Assembly: GCF_905171775.1 (NCBI RefSeq)
Contig: NC_053490.1
Coordinates: 82,720,677-82,784,676, forward strand
Direction: 5' to 3'
Source of the DNA: Rana temporaria
Taxonomy: Eukaryota > Chordata > Amphibia > Anura > Ranidae
Length of the DNA stretch: 64,000 nucleotides
A program made the translations under genes and the position numbers. Each line of letters opens with the position of its first letter. Position 1 is the stretch's first letter. This document shows, one piece after another, positions 33,447 to 44,368 of this stretch. The notes under the pieces were generated by a model. That model was not told the DNA's origin and made no database searches. It saw only the letters and a program-made list of their open reading frames with translations.

Positions 33447-33629
33447 ACTGCCAGAGTGCTGTTGGTCGCTCAAGGTGGTTTATTGAGCTTCCTGTCAGAT
33501 TTGAACTTCCTGCCCATGTGAGGTACAAGCAAACAGATACACAGGCAGCCTGCAAGAGCCTAAGATTTTACCCACGCTCGCAGGGTAAATAAATGCAAAT
33601 TTTTTTACTCCTATAAGTGAAAACTCTAA

Positions 33630-34120
33630 GGCCCCATGCACACGATCGAATCCATTCGCTGAAAAATCCCAGCGAATGTGTTTCAGCGGATAGATCCTAT
33701 GGTGTGTACACTCCAGCGGATCTGTTTCCGCAGATATTTCTCCCCTGGGATGGATTCCAGCAGATCGAATATTTGCTGACATGCTAAACAAATCTATCTG
33801 CTGGAATCCATCCCAACGGATGGATCCGCTGGTCTGTATAGACTCACTGGATCCATCCGTCCGAAGGGATCCCCCGCATGCGTCGTAATGATTCGACGCA
33901 TGCGTGGAATTCCTTATATGACAGCGTCGCGCAAGTCGCCGCGTCATAATCGTGGCGACGGCGCGGCACGTCATCGCCAGAGGATTTCGGCGCGGATTTC
34001 AATGCGATGGTGAGTACACTCCATCGCAGAGAAATCCGCTGAAATCCTCGAGAGGATTTATCCGCGGAAACGGTCCGCTGGACCGTATTCGCGGATAAAT
34101 CCTCTTGTGTGTATGGGGCC
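33630..34120. mobile_element. GTACACACG-type MITE (491 bp), TAA duplication
   Basis: It starts GGCCCCATGCACACGATCG and ends TGTGTGTATGGGGCC. TAA lies at 33627-33629 and 34121-34123. Internal stems include CGCATGCGTCGTAATGATTC and its partner. Confidence 0.85.
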
Positions 34121-34302
34121 TAAAATACACTAACGTGAATCCCTGAGGAAGTCGCATGACGCAACGCATTGGGAGGAGCCGGTAACATCATGCTGTTACC
34201 CGGAATTAACGAGCAGCCATCTTGCTGGAGGTCTATCCCATTGTATTTCCCTATACTGCAGTGCACAAGTTTTGTGCACTTTTAAGCCAAGTACAATACG
34301 TC

Positions 34303-34379
<77 letters not shown>

Positions 34380-35100
34380 TAACATATTTGTAGCAGAGTG
34401 TACTATATACTCTTCTTATTTTTGATTTTTGATCCTTAACATGATAGAGGATGGAAGTGGATTGTGAAGGTGTATATGACCTAATATCTCTTAGGTCTAG
34501 GTTTAAGCTGAGAGCATAGGTATTATGGTTATGGGGTGTGCATTCTCTGAGGATCTACATATTTAAAGTCACAGTGGGAAAATTAAGACATTGAAATAAG
34601 AAGAAGCATTAATGGTACATTTTGAGGATTAATAGGATAAACATATGTTAAATGGTATAGTATATGCGGACAAATTGAGTACATATGAATTATTGGCACT
34701 GCATTTTGTTTGATATACATTGTGAAGATTTAAAGGAGAACACACAGACACTGATTTCCTCTTTTTTGTTTATTTTGCATTGTGGTACATTTGGAGAAAC
34801 AGAATACATATGATTGATTTTATGGACTAATTTTTAATATTTGTTGTTATTGTTTCTGGGAAGATTTTTAAGAAAAGTACATGGACACTTTGTTTTTCAT
34901 ATTATTCTTTTATTTTAGGTATGATATCAGTGAACATTCTGTTCTATATATTTGATTAAATTCACCTAGTATATTATGTTTGAGTACTGCGCTGCATAAT
35001 TTTTATATATACGCTCTGTTATGGGGTGACAGCCATCTCCCACTTGTGCTACTCCATTGCCATCCTGTCAAATGAACTTCTGGTGGAGACGGAAGATTTA
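34121..35100 (+). other. KATNAL1 intron with a simple repeat, no gene
   Basis: 34135-34290 is repeat-like (GAGGAAGTCGCATGACGCAA), followed by the AT microsatellite at 34305-34374 and then AT-rich sequence. No exon recognised. Confidence 0.5.
34305..34374. repeat. (AT)n microsatellite, about 70 bp
   Basis: An uninterrupted run of alternating A and T, perfect over about 35 units. Confidence 0.97.
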
Positions 35101-36575
35101 CCCCCTCCTGACTAGACCATTTTTTGCTAAACAGCACTATGTTACTTTATTTGACAAATGCAACACTGTACCCAAATACAATTTTATGTTTTTTTTCCCC
35201 ACAAAAAAAGCTCTCTCTTGGCAGTATTTGATCGCCACTGCGTTTTTTATTTTTTGCGCTATAAATAAAAAAAGCTCAACAATTTTTAAAAAAAAAACAA
35301 TATTTTTTACTTTCCGCTATAAAACATATCCAATAAAATGTAAAAACGAAAATTTCTTGATTAAATTTAGGCCAATATGTACTCTGCTACAATATATACT
35401 TTTTGGTAATAAAAAAAAATCCCAATAAGTGTATATTGATTGGTTTGCACAAAGTTATAGGGGCAGATCCACAGAGATCTGCACCCGCACAGCGTATCAG
35501 AGATACGCTACGCCGCCGTACCTTACCTGGCTTTAGTTTGAATCCAGGAACATTTTGCGCCGTAAGTTACGGCGGCGTAGTCTATCTCTGGCGGCGGAAT
35601 TCAAATTGGCGATTAGGGGGCGTGTTTCATTTAAAATGAACTGCGCATGCATCGTCCCTAAATTTCCCGCCGTGCATTGCGCTAAATGACGTCGCTAGGA
35701 CGTAATTTTTTTTAACTTAGACATGAGTTACGTCCATCCCGATTCACCGACGACTTACGCAAAAACGGAAAAAAATGTCAAATGAAACGCGGGTACGACG
35801 GCCATACTTAACATGGCAAGTCTAACTATACGCCGCAAAATACCAGCTTTAACTATACGCCGGAAAAAGCCGACTACAGACGACGTAAGAGAATGCGACA
35901 GCCGCGCGTACGTTCGTGGATCGTCGGAAATAGCTAATTTGCATACCCGACGCGGAAAACAACGTGAACTCCACCCAGCGGACGCCAAAGTATTGCATCT
36001 ACGATCCGAAGGCGTACGAAGCCGTACGCCTGTCGGATCTAACCCAGATGCCGTTGTATCTTGGTTTGAGGATTCAAACTAAAGATACGACGCGGGAAAT
36101 TTGAAAGTACGCCGGCGTACTTTTTACTAGCAATGGTGGCGATCAGTGACTTATAGCAAGACTGCGATACTGCGGCGGACATTCGGACACTAGCTGACAC
36201 TTTTTGGGAACCAGTGACACTAATACAGTAATCAGTGCTTAAAATATGCATTGTCACTATACGAATGACACTGGCTAGGAAGGGATTAAATGTGGGCCTA
36301 GCCAGTGTTTGTGTACTTTTCGTGGTGCTTTCTCTAGGGGAAGCAATAGATTTTTTTCCCTGCTTTGCGGGGAATTCATGACGATCGTCGGATGCTGCCG
36401 GTAATCCATTGGCCAGCATCCAGTGATCGACATCTGCTGTGTTTATTCACAGCACGGCCGGGTTGCCGGTGGTGTGCGTGCCTGCGCACCCCCTACCCAG
36501 AAGTGTCAGATCACATACTAGGTAGGGATCTGGCGCAACCGATCCCTACCTAGTATGTCTAGGTTATACAAGCGG
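35101..36575 (+). mobile_element. Non-autonomous piggyBac-type element interrupted by a MITE
   Basis: The right end is TTAA at 36576-36579; the left flank is TTTA, a mutated TTAA. From 35130 to 35459 it follows the left part of the 8.1-kb piggyBac element (TACCCAAATACAATTTTATG, the TAAAAAAAGCTC region and TTGGTTTGCACAAAGTTATAG). The MITE at 35461-36120 is inserted directly after GTTATAG, and the element resumes at 36121 with ACTAGCAATGGTGGCGATCAG. No coding sequence. Confidence 0.72.
35461..36120. mobile_element. GGGCC/TGAATC-type MITE, right end lost
   Basis: The left end is GGGCAGATCCACAGAGATC, close to the copy at 7620 (GGGCCAGATCCACG). The body shares CGACTTACGCAAAAACG, CGTACGTTCGTGGATCG and TAGCTAATTTGCATACCCGA. 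The right inverted repeat expected after 36110 is missing. Confidence 0.7.
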
Positions 36576-36609
36576 TTAATGAGACTAGACACCCATTAGA
36601 ATCAATTGG

Positions 36610-37526
36610 GTAGATTCACACACAATGGCCTAAAATTAGGACGGCCTAGCCTACTTTTTTTAGGCTACACCGCCGAAAATGATTTAGGTTAGAAGCAGGG
36701 CTGTGGAGTCGGTAGATAAATGTTTAGACTCCTAAATGTTCCGACAATATAAATTTTGTAGGAATCGGAGTTGGAGTCGGTGCATTGTTTGCTGACTCCG
36801 ACTCTGACTCCAGGTACCCAACATTTCCTCGGAATCCGACTACAGGTACCCAAAATTTCCTCCGACTCCACAGCCCTGGTTAGAAGTGATTCTCAAACCA
36901 CTTACCTTCAAATTTTCGGCGGCGTAGCCTAAAACGAGCGGGCGTAAGCGCGCCAAATTCAAATGACTGGGAGGGGGGCGTGTATTATTGAAATGAGGCT
37001 TGACCTCACGTTTTTTTGAAGTTTTTTACACTGCGCATGCGCCGGGCGACTACATTTCCCAGTGCGCATTGCGGCTAAGTAGGACGTACGGGCCTATTGA
37101 TTTTGACGCGTACGTAAACGACGTAAATCCCGATTCGCGGACGACTTGCGCAAACGGCGTAAAAAATTCGAACCTCGCGGCGGGAATGGCGGCCATACTT
37201 AACATTGTTATTCCACCTCATAGGTGGAATAACTTTAGGCGGCCTATCGCGTACGGAAACGACGTAACTCGACGGTGTAGGCCCGGCGTACGCTCGTAAA
37301 TCGGCGTATCCCCTCATTTACATAATCTAGGCCGGCCGCAATGGCAGCGCCATCTAGCGGCCAAAAGAAACATTGCAGCCTAAGATAGAATGGCGCAAGC
37401 CAGCCTATCTTAGGTATGTTTAAGTGTATCTCTGTTTGAGAATACACTTAAACATAGGCCGGCTTAGATTCAGAGTTAGGTTGGCTTATCTGTAGATAAG
37501 CCGGCCTAACTCTTTGTGAATCTACC
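36610..37526. mobile_element. MITE with GGTAGATTCACA ends, carrying a hAT insertion
   Basis: GGTAGATTCACA on the left and TGTGAATCTACC on the right. The interior has GGCGTAGCCTAAAA and GCGCATGCGCCG blocks like those of the TACGCCG-rich MITEs. No certain target duplication. The 183-bp element at 36696-36878 is inserted in it. Confidence 0.72.
36696..36878. mobile_element. hAT-type MITE (183 bp), 8-bp duplication
   Basis: The ends are CAGGGCTGTGGAGTCGG and CCGACTCCACAGCCCTG, perfect 17-bp inverted repeats. GTTAGAAG lies at 36688-36695 and 36879-36886, an exact 8-bp duplication. Ends of the CAGGG type with an 8-bp duplication are the hAT hallmark. Confidence 0.92.
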
Positions 37527-37762
37527 TAAATATGTTTCCAAAGTACCATGAAGTTTCCTTATGTTACAACACACAGAAATCTGCATGGAACTGAATCTGT
37601 TTTCTGTACATCAAACTCATTTAAACCTCTTTCCTTCCCATTGGAGGTTTATGTCTCTAGTGCCTAAATCGGCTCCTTAGTGTCAAATCACATAGAGATG
37701 TATAAATTGATAAATCTTCCCAATTGTTTATGTAAAGATCTTTTGTCTGTCTTATTAAATAG

Positions 37763-37868
37763 GGAGGACATTGCTGATCTAGAGGAAGCAAAGAAGCTAT
37801 TAAGAGAAGCTGTAGTCCTGCCAATGTGGATGCCTGACTTCTTCAAGGGTATCAGAAGACCCTGGCGG
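37763..37868 (+). CDS. KATNAL1: KATNAL1 exon: start of the AAA+ domain
   Basis: 106 nt. The first G completes the Trp codon left open by the previous exon, then EDIADLEEAKKLLREAVVL and PMWMPDFFKGIRRPWR follow, ending on a full codon (CGG). The acceptor is TAG at 37760-37762; the donor is GTTAGT at 37869. Katanin-family proteins have this block just before the Walker A loop; it packs against the ATPase core and is thought to help in hexamer assembly. Leu-Glu in DLEEAKK and Arg in LLREAV agree with KATNAL1 rather than KATNA1. The Arg at the exon end is a Lys in the human protein. Confidence 0.95.
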
Positions 37869-38977
37869 GTTAGTATAGAACTGATAACGCTGATATTTTG
37901 TTTTTAAGGTGTAGATACAGTAAAAGTGAAATATATATAAATATTTTAAAGATTAGTACACCCAAAATTTTTTTAAATTCAGTAATGAGAGGGAACTGGG
38001 TGCATGCCTTGGCTTGTCAAGTCTGGAATTTTGGGGCCGGGGTAGTTTCGTTGAGTGGGTTATATAGAAAGTATAGGTGCACATCGCTGCAAGACCTCTG
38101 CAAAGGAGTATGTGGCAGCCTCAGCAAGGGCTCCAACCAGGCCATGCCTCCAACGCATTTCGCTCTGCCCCGGAGCTTATTAATGGGGCTGATCGAAATG
38201 CTTTTGGGGCATGGCCTGGTTGGAACATTAGCTGAGACTGCCACATACTCCTTCACAGAGGTCCTGGAGTGATATGCGGCTTATGGGATACTTTTCCTGC
38301 TAGTTGGTTAAATGGGTCCTTATTAAATTTTCCTACTTACCTTGACCCTGTCCCCTTTGCCAACCATCATAAAAAATGACCGATTGGGAGGCTTAGAAGA
38401 TAGTCTAAGGTTATTGCAATTAAATAAAGATTTGCATATACGTGAGGTGCCTCGACCCCCATTATGCTTTAGTTGTTTCGACATATGATTTCCCCTGAAG
38501 TTAACTGGTGCATTTTTTGATCATGTTCTGGTTAATAAGCTCTACTTGAATTGCCTAGATGTGTGGAAAGTTTACCTAAAGAGAATACATTCCTTTATCT
38601 TGTCACTAGGAGAATCCATTGACTAGCTCATCCCTTGACCTACTTATACTCACCTTCCCCATGATTTTATGGCCGCATTCTTTCTTTGCTCCCACAAAAT
38701 ACCCTGTGCGTCTGGATATGGAAGAGAGTGTGATCTGTTCCCGAGATGCAATGCTTGGGCCTAAACAGCTAGTCACCAGGCCCAGAAGTGACATCATCAA
38801 TCTTGTGTAAGTTCTAACACCAATGATTACAGAGCTTACACAGGGTGCTAACTGCAAAGGGGGAAGGAGCAATGAGAGAGCACAGTGAAGATTGAAAGTG
38901 GGCCAAGGAATGGGTTTTAAAGGGACCCTGTCATTTTGCCCTGAAAACGGCAAACCTTCTTGTAGCACTTCTGTTAA
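37869..38977 (+). other. KATNAL1 intron with a long hairpin, no gene
   Basis: The intron between the second and third exons runs 37869-43282 (5.4 kb). This part contains the inverted repeat at 38092-38264 and otherwise no recognised element. Confidence 0.7.
38092..38264. repeat. Long imperfect hairpin
   Basis: The left arm AAGGAGTATGTGGCAGCCTC pairs with GAGACTGCCACATACTCCTT; further in, CCAACCAGGCCATGCC pairs with GGCATGGCCTGGTTGG and GCATTTCG with CGAAATGC. The arms are about 65 bases each. The loop has GGAGCTTATTAATGGGGCTG. No flanking duplication was identified. Confidence 0.85.
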
Positions 38978-39308
38978 AGGGGTTGTAAAGGAATTTTTTT
39001 TCCCCCTAAATAGCTTCCTTTACCTTAGTGCAGTCCTCCCACTAACACACAGCTCCTTTCTCTATCTGCAAAGTAGAGAGTGTCCTGACTTGCCTGCTTG
39101 CCCCCTCCCCCCTCAAGAGGCTTTCTCCACACCAGGGAGAGAGCCTTGCATTACGGTGTTGAGTTACAGACAAAAGAACGGGAAGTGAGCATTTCTCAGA
39201 AGAAATAAGGACATTTAAAAGCAAAATGGAACGATGAGGTAAGTGAAGGAGGAATGCACTAAGGTAAAGGAAGCTATTTAGGGGAAAAAAAAATCCTTTA
39301 CAACCCCT
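38978..39308. mobile_element. TTAA-flanked T2-like MITE (331 bp)
   Basis: TTAA at 38974-38977 and 39309-39312. The ends are AGGGGTTGTAAAGGAATTTT and AAATCCTTTACAACCCCT, inverted repeats. CTTTACCTTAGTGCA and TGCACTAAGGTAAAG pair further in. No coding sequence. Confidence 0.88.
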
Positions 39309-39728
39309 TTAATTCAGATTCAGAGGAAAGTCCGCTTGTATGTGTTCCACTGACACATTCCTCTGCCTATATATATATAAAAGGATCTTTGCATGGCAAG
39401 TTCTTTCAGAACATAAAAACCACTAAACTTGCATAATAAAAAAAATAGCAGCTGTCTCGGGTTCCTACATGTACATTAACATAACTTCTTTGGACCCTGG
39501 TGAGCTTTTACAAGATAAATTAGGGCACCCACTTCTCAAAAGTTACTATTGGATTTTCAACATAAAGCCCAATAGAAGTTGAAGATGAAGGTAGACCAGG
39601 TGTATGACTTTCTCTGCAAAATCTGAGAATTGGATATTACAACTTCACTGGGGTTTGGGCCCCCAAGGCCCCATGGCCATTTATCAATGCCAGTTTAGGC
39701 AATTGTTTACACTAGCAGGTTTACCTAA

Positions 39729-40100
39729 GGGCTCATTCACACCATGTGCAGTGATCTGGTGTTTTTTTCCCATGCTGGTTTAATGCAGTTGACTGCAAGG
39801 GCATATAGAAAATAATGGTTTTCAATGTGACTTGTTCACTCAACTTGTCTGCATTTTAACACAACGCAAAGCACATGAACGCATGTAAATGCAACACAAC
39901 ACACCAAAACTGAGTAAAGATCTAAAAAGTTTAATTTTTAGAATTTTGAGCCATCCAGGGACCTGCCACTTCACAATTGATGATATGAAAATGCATAGCA
40001 TCATGCATGAAAATGTCACACAATGCACATCAACACCACATACATTTTTGATGCTTAGCTGTAAATTGATGAATATGTTCAGTATGGTGTGAAAGGACCC
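39729..40100. mobile_element. MITE with CATTCACACCAT ends
   Basis: GGGCTCATTCACACCAT on the left and ATGGTGTGAAAGGACCC on the right are approximate inverted repeats, of the same type as the element at 21391. The boundary duplication is not clear. Confidence 0.65.
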
Positions 40101-40212
40101 AAACTAAAATTGGGTAAAGTTTTACATTTCTAAACCTATATATGAACCTACCATTGACTCCGATAGCGATTAGAATGTAATAAAGCATATAGATGAGTTA
40201 ATGGATTCTCTC

Positions 40213-40512
40213 AAGCCTTGTACACACCACTAGTTTTTGGGTTGACCAAAAAAAACTGACAGCTCTGGTTGGAGCCGCTGTACTAACAATTATATTTTAG
40301 TAAAGCGATCTCCACTGCTGCTCTATTGTGTTCTAAAACAGGGGTGGCCTTTTAGAAGACTGCTGATCAGGAACCGGTCGGCAGACCTTTTTTGGTCATG
40401 AGCCTTTGACACGAACGACCCGCTTCTGTCGGGCCGGCTGCCATACACACAGGCCAAATGTCAGACGGTTTCTGTTGAACCGGCCAAGATTTGGCCCGTA
40501 TGTACTAGGCTT
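40213..40512. mobile_element. GTACACACG-type MITE, divergent copy (300 bp)
   Basis: It begins AAGCCTTGTACACACCAC and ends CGTATGTACTAGGCTT; the ends pair imperfectly. The target duplication is not evident, so it is an older copy. Confidence 0.65.
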
Positions 40513-41094
40513 TAGTGTCAGTGGAAGTTATGTATTTTCTCCAGAATTCAGTGGGATAAGTAATACTAGCTTTTAAATTTATTTTACCAGATTTGCAGTA
40601 CAGGAATTAGAATAAAATATACTTCAAATGGTTTAATTTAAAGGGACATTACTATCTAACTAAATAAACTAAAATGTAAAAATGTAAAATGCACGTAGTT
40701 TAAGTTACTTTGCTGCATACAGTATTTCCGTCAGTTTAATAAACACTCTGTAGTAATAAGCTTATGTAGTTATATATTATACACTGGAATATTTATTAAG
40801 TGGCACCCAACTGCGATTTGCTTATTTAAATTATATTAGATCTGCGACTTTAGCACACAAAAAAAAGCAGTTTAAGCACAAGCTGAATTACATACTAGTA
40901 ATTTAAAGCTAAAGCAAAAAGCATAAAAGACATGCCTTAATGCAGCATTTTATGCCCTAATAAATCATTAAAGCATATTTATGGTCCAAATTTTAAAGTC
41001 ATATATTAATTTCCACATTGTACAATTATTTCTAGCCTACTCCTATGAATCTGAATGATCTTGAAATGTGTAAGCTGAACCTTATTAAAGTGGA
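40513..41094 (+). other. KATNAL1 intron, no gene recognised
   Basis: AT-rich sequence without a recognised exon or repeat boundary. Confidence 0.6.
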
Positions 41095-41098
41095 ACTA

Positions 41099-41530
41099 CA
41101 CTTTGTCAATCAACGTTGACTATTTTTAATCCTTATGCTGCAAGCATTACTAAATAGATAGGAGGGTTATTCTATTTACGGTACTTATTTTAAACCTTCT
41201 TTTTTTATTTTATTTTCATTTACTCAGTTACTTCCTGGTTTCCAGGCCTAGACAAATGTCATACTTTCCAGGAGTCTTCTGGAGGGGAGGAGGGGTTTTC
41301 TCAGCTAAGCACACCCTCCTGCCTGCATGCCTGTGCTAAGGGCAGATGGATTCCAGGAAGTAAATGCTACACGAATCACATGCCCTTACACAAGATGGCC
41401 ACGGCCAGAAATGCTAGGGGGGTGTTTTTCAAAGTGATTTCTCAGAATAAAACACGGGTGGGTGGGTAAGTTTGCTTTGAATGTAAAAAATGAATTAAAT
41501 GGTGTTTTTGGTTTGATCCTCCAATCCTAC
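41099..41530. repeat. Possible T2-like MITE, left end only
   Basis: TTAA at 41095-41098 is followed by AGTGGAACTACACTTTGTC, the usual kind of left end. Inside, CTTCCTGGTTTCCAGG at 41231 is partly matched by ATTCCAGGAAG at 41350. The right end is not clear. Confidence 0.45.
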
Positions 41531-41694
41531 TACTACACACTGCAAGACTAGTTCTTCAGCCTGTTCTCCCCAGTCAGACGCCCTCTAACGTTGGGACTGA
41601 TGCAGGGCATCAGTCCATTACTAGGATGTAGGGGAGCGCTGGCTGTACGGGGAGCAGAGGATAGGGTAAGTAAAATGGCTTTTGCTTTCCCTTA

Positions 41695-42154
41695 GGCCTC
41701 GTACACACCACCCAACATGTCCGATAAAAAGGGTCCGCGGACCATTTTCATCGGACATGTCCGCTGGGATCATTTGGTCTGATGTGTGTACACACCATCA
41801 GACCAAATTCCCCGCGGACAGAATACGCGGTGACGTGGCGGCGACGATGACGCCGCGACATGCGCGCACCAAGAAGTTCAATGCTTCCACGCATGCGTCG
41901 AATCACTTCGACGCATGTGTGGGATTTCGGGCCAGCGGACATGTCCGATGAGTTGTACTGACCATCGGACATGTCCGATGGACAGGCTTCCAGAGGACAA
42001 GTTTCTTAGCATGCTAAGAAACTTTTGTCCGCTGGAAACCTGTTCGCTAGGCCGGGAAACTGTCCGGTTGGCCCTACACATGACCGAACATGTCCGCGGA
42101 AACTGGTCCGACGGACCAGTTTCAGCGGACATGTTCGGTCGTGTGTACAAGGCC
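41695..42154. mobile_element. GTACACACG-type MITE (460 bp), TTA duplication
   Basis: It starts GGCCTCGTACACACCACC and ends GGTCGTGTGTACAAGGCC. TTA lies at 41692-41694 and 42155-42157. An internal stem on GGTCCGCGGACC and CATGCGTCGAATCACTTCGA resembles the copy at 10735. Confidence 0.85.
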
Positions 42155-42176
42155 TTAGACATAAATAAGCCTTTAA

Positions 42177-42552
42177 AGCGGAGGTCTGCCTAAAAAATAA
42201 AATATTAAAAGCCAGCAGCTACAAATACTGCAGCTGCTGATTTTGAATAAATGGACACTTACCTGTCCAGGGTGCCCACGATGTCGGCAGCCGAGGTCGA
42301 CCCGTTGCTCGGTCCTCGGATGCTGCCACCGCCATCCTCGGTGAGGGAATCAGGAAGTGAAACATTGCAGCTTCACTTCCCGGTTCACTACTGCGCATGC
42401 GCGAGACGCACTCCGCGTCCTCACTGGTCCCCGCTGTCTTCTGGGACCTGTGCGTTTCCCAGAAGGCAGTGGTGGGAGACGGGAAGTGACGTAGACCCCC
42501 GCAGATTCTGCGGGAGTTTATGCCCGGAAGTGGGTGCAAATACCAGGTTCCA
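42177..42552. repeat. T2-like MITE, AGCGGA family, right end missing
   Basis: TTAA at 42173-42176, then AGCGGAGGTCTGCC and AGCCAGCAGCTACAAATACTG, as in the copies at 12360 and 43886. Similarity stops near GGTGCAAATACC (about 42545). Confidence 0.7.
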
Positions 42553-43282
42553 AAAAGCGGGGGGTTCCATGTTTGTTTTAACTCTTGCAGTGCAGGAACT
42601 GCCCCGCTGTAGGGGTGGATTTTTACTGTCCTCAGTTTTGGGCTTTAAATGCAGCTAGTGGACGGACCTGTGTTTGACTTTGTATTAGCTCCCTAGGTGA
42701 AAAGAATAGAGTGAGCAGACAGACTACATCAGCTTGCTGCTGCTCTCTAATTCCACTTTCACATGGACACTATCAGGTGGCAACGGATGGTTTGAAACAG
42801 GTTTCTAACTCACTTTGACTGATAAAACCAGGCATTGGTCACCGGAGAGCTTTTCTTCTCCTAATTCGAGCAGGCTAGTGGAAATTTTGAAGGCTGAACT
42901 AGAGTACCCAGAAGAAACCAAGGCAAGCACAGGGAGAAAATGTAGACTCCAGGCAGGCAAATGGTATCCTGGCCAAGATCTGAACTGAGGACCCCAGTGC
43001 TGCAAGGCAGATTTTCTAAGTCACATATCTGGCAGACAGCATCGGCTCTGCACCACAAGCTTTTTCATTAATTCCTTGTAAAATCAAGTAAAATGTGATG
43101 TGTTCAGCGAAGAGCAGTATCAGCTCTCCTTTATAGATACTCCCCTAATCTTTAAATTCCAATTTGATTTCTTTAAAACAATGCAATTTATTAAATTGAG
43201 GTCTTATTTTTATATTCTAAGTTTGCCTATAATTTGCATATAAACAAAACTGTAATATAAACCCAATTTTTTTCCCTTTCAG
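42553..43282 (+). other. KATNAL1 intron end
   Basis: No repeat recognised. The last 30 bases before the exon are pyrimidine-rich and end TTTCAG, a good acceptor. Confidence 0.7.
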
Positions 43283-43441
43283 GGTGTTCTGATGGTTGGA
43301 CCGCCTGGAACTGGCAAAACTATGCTGGCTAAAGCTGTAGCCACAGAATGCGGAACAACATTTTTCAATGTTTCTTCTTCAACATTAACATCCAAGTACA
43401 GAGGGGAGTCTGAAAAGCTGGTCCGCCTATTATTTGAAATG
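43283..43441 (+). CDS. KATNAL1: KATNAL1 exon: Walker A part of the AAA+ domain
   Basis: 159 nt, exactly 53 codons, in phase with the previous exon. It encodes GVLMVGPPGTGKTMLAKAV, then ATECGTTFFNVSSSTLTSKY and RGESEKLVRLLFEM. GPPGTGKT is the Walker A loop that binds ATP phosphates, and KYRGESEK is a pore-loop region that grips the tubulin tail in katanins. The acceptor is CAG at 43280-43282; the donor GTACAT at 43442. Met in GKTMLAK and Gly in TECGTT match KATNAL1 and not KATNA1 (GKTLLAK, TECKTT). The next exon (Walker B, IFIDEID) is not in the window, so the following intron exceeds 20.5 kb. Confidence 0.96.
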
Positions 43442-43885
43442 GTACATTATTCTTTGTAATTCACTGCATGATTCAGCTGCATCTGCCTAAAATGTTGAAA
43501 GCAGCAGGGACAGACATCTAGGGACATGGAAAATGATGTATAAATGAGAATAAAATTAAAGAGGGATTAGAGTATTAGAATATTTGTAAGAATTTGCAGT
43601 GTTCTGAAATGCTGATTTAATATAGTAAGTGTGGAAAGTTGACAAACATTCTGACTACCAGTATGACAAATATGGCTATTTTGTATGGGCTGCTACTTTG
43701 AAATCAGATAGGATCCTATAGTGGACCATGGGCATTCCAGATGAAGGAATATCTTTGTCAGCTGTCACATAAATGTGTGTACAGGGCTCACCCAAATGCA
43801 CATACTGATATCAAAAAAGTAAAGAGAAAAACAACTTGACAATGTTTTACCATTCCCAAGGCTTCATGTACACTGCTGCTGTTAA
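43442..43885 (+). other. Start of the large KATNAL1 intron
   Basis: No exon or repeat recognised before the T2-like MITE that follows. Confidence 0.7.
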
Positions 43886-44368
43886 AGCGGATGTCCGCTG
43901 AAAAAAAAATATTAAAAGCCAGCAGCTACAAATACTGCAGCTGCTGACTTTTAATATTAGGACACTTACCTGTCCTGGAGTCCAGCGACGTCCGCAGCAG
44001 AGGACGAGCGATCGCTCGTAACTCTGCTGCCCCCCTGCCATCCTCGGTGAGAGAACCAGGAAGTGAAGCGCTCCGGCTTCACTGCCCGGTTCCCTACGGA
44101 GCATATGCGAATCGCGCTATGCCTGCCGATTGGCTCCCGCTGTGTTCTGGGAGCCGAGTGTTAACAGAACACAACGGGGGGGGGGGGGGGGACAGGAGGT
44201 GACGTCATGCCCGCAGTTTACCCGAGACTGTGTGGTCAGAAGTGGGTGCAAATACCTGTCTTTAGACAGGTATCTGCACCCCCTCCCCCCCGAAAGGTGT
44301 CAAATGTGTCACCGGAGGGGGGGAGGGTTCCGATCAGCGGGAGTTCCACTTTAGGGTGGAGCTCCACT
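43886..44368. mobile_element. TTAA-flanked T2-like MITE, AGCGGATGT family
   Basis: TTAA at 43882-43885 and 44369-44372. Ends AGCGGATGTCCGC and GGTGGAGCTCCACT. The internal stems, including AGACAGGTATCTGCACCCC, match the element at 12360. A 16-base G run lies near 44175. Confidence 0.83.

Larger units (their letters stand above)
28641..33450 (+). mobile_element. DIRS-type tyrosine-recombinase retroelement, decayed
   Basis: The order is terminal repeat and leader (28641-29700), gag-like region (29702-31045), reverse transcriptase with RNase H (about 31060-32500), and the tyrosine recombinase region (about 32700-33446). This is the DIRS layout on the plus strand. Frames are broken in several places. 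No inverted terminal repeat was found at the right, so the element appears truncated at about 33450. Confidence 0.83.
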
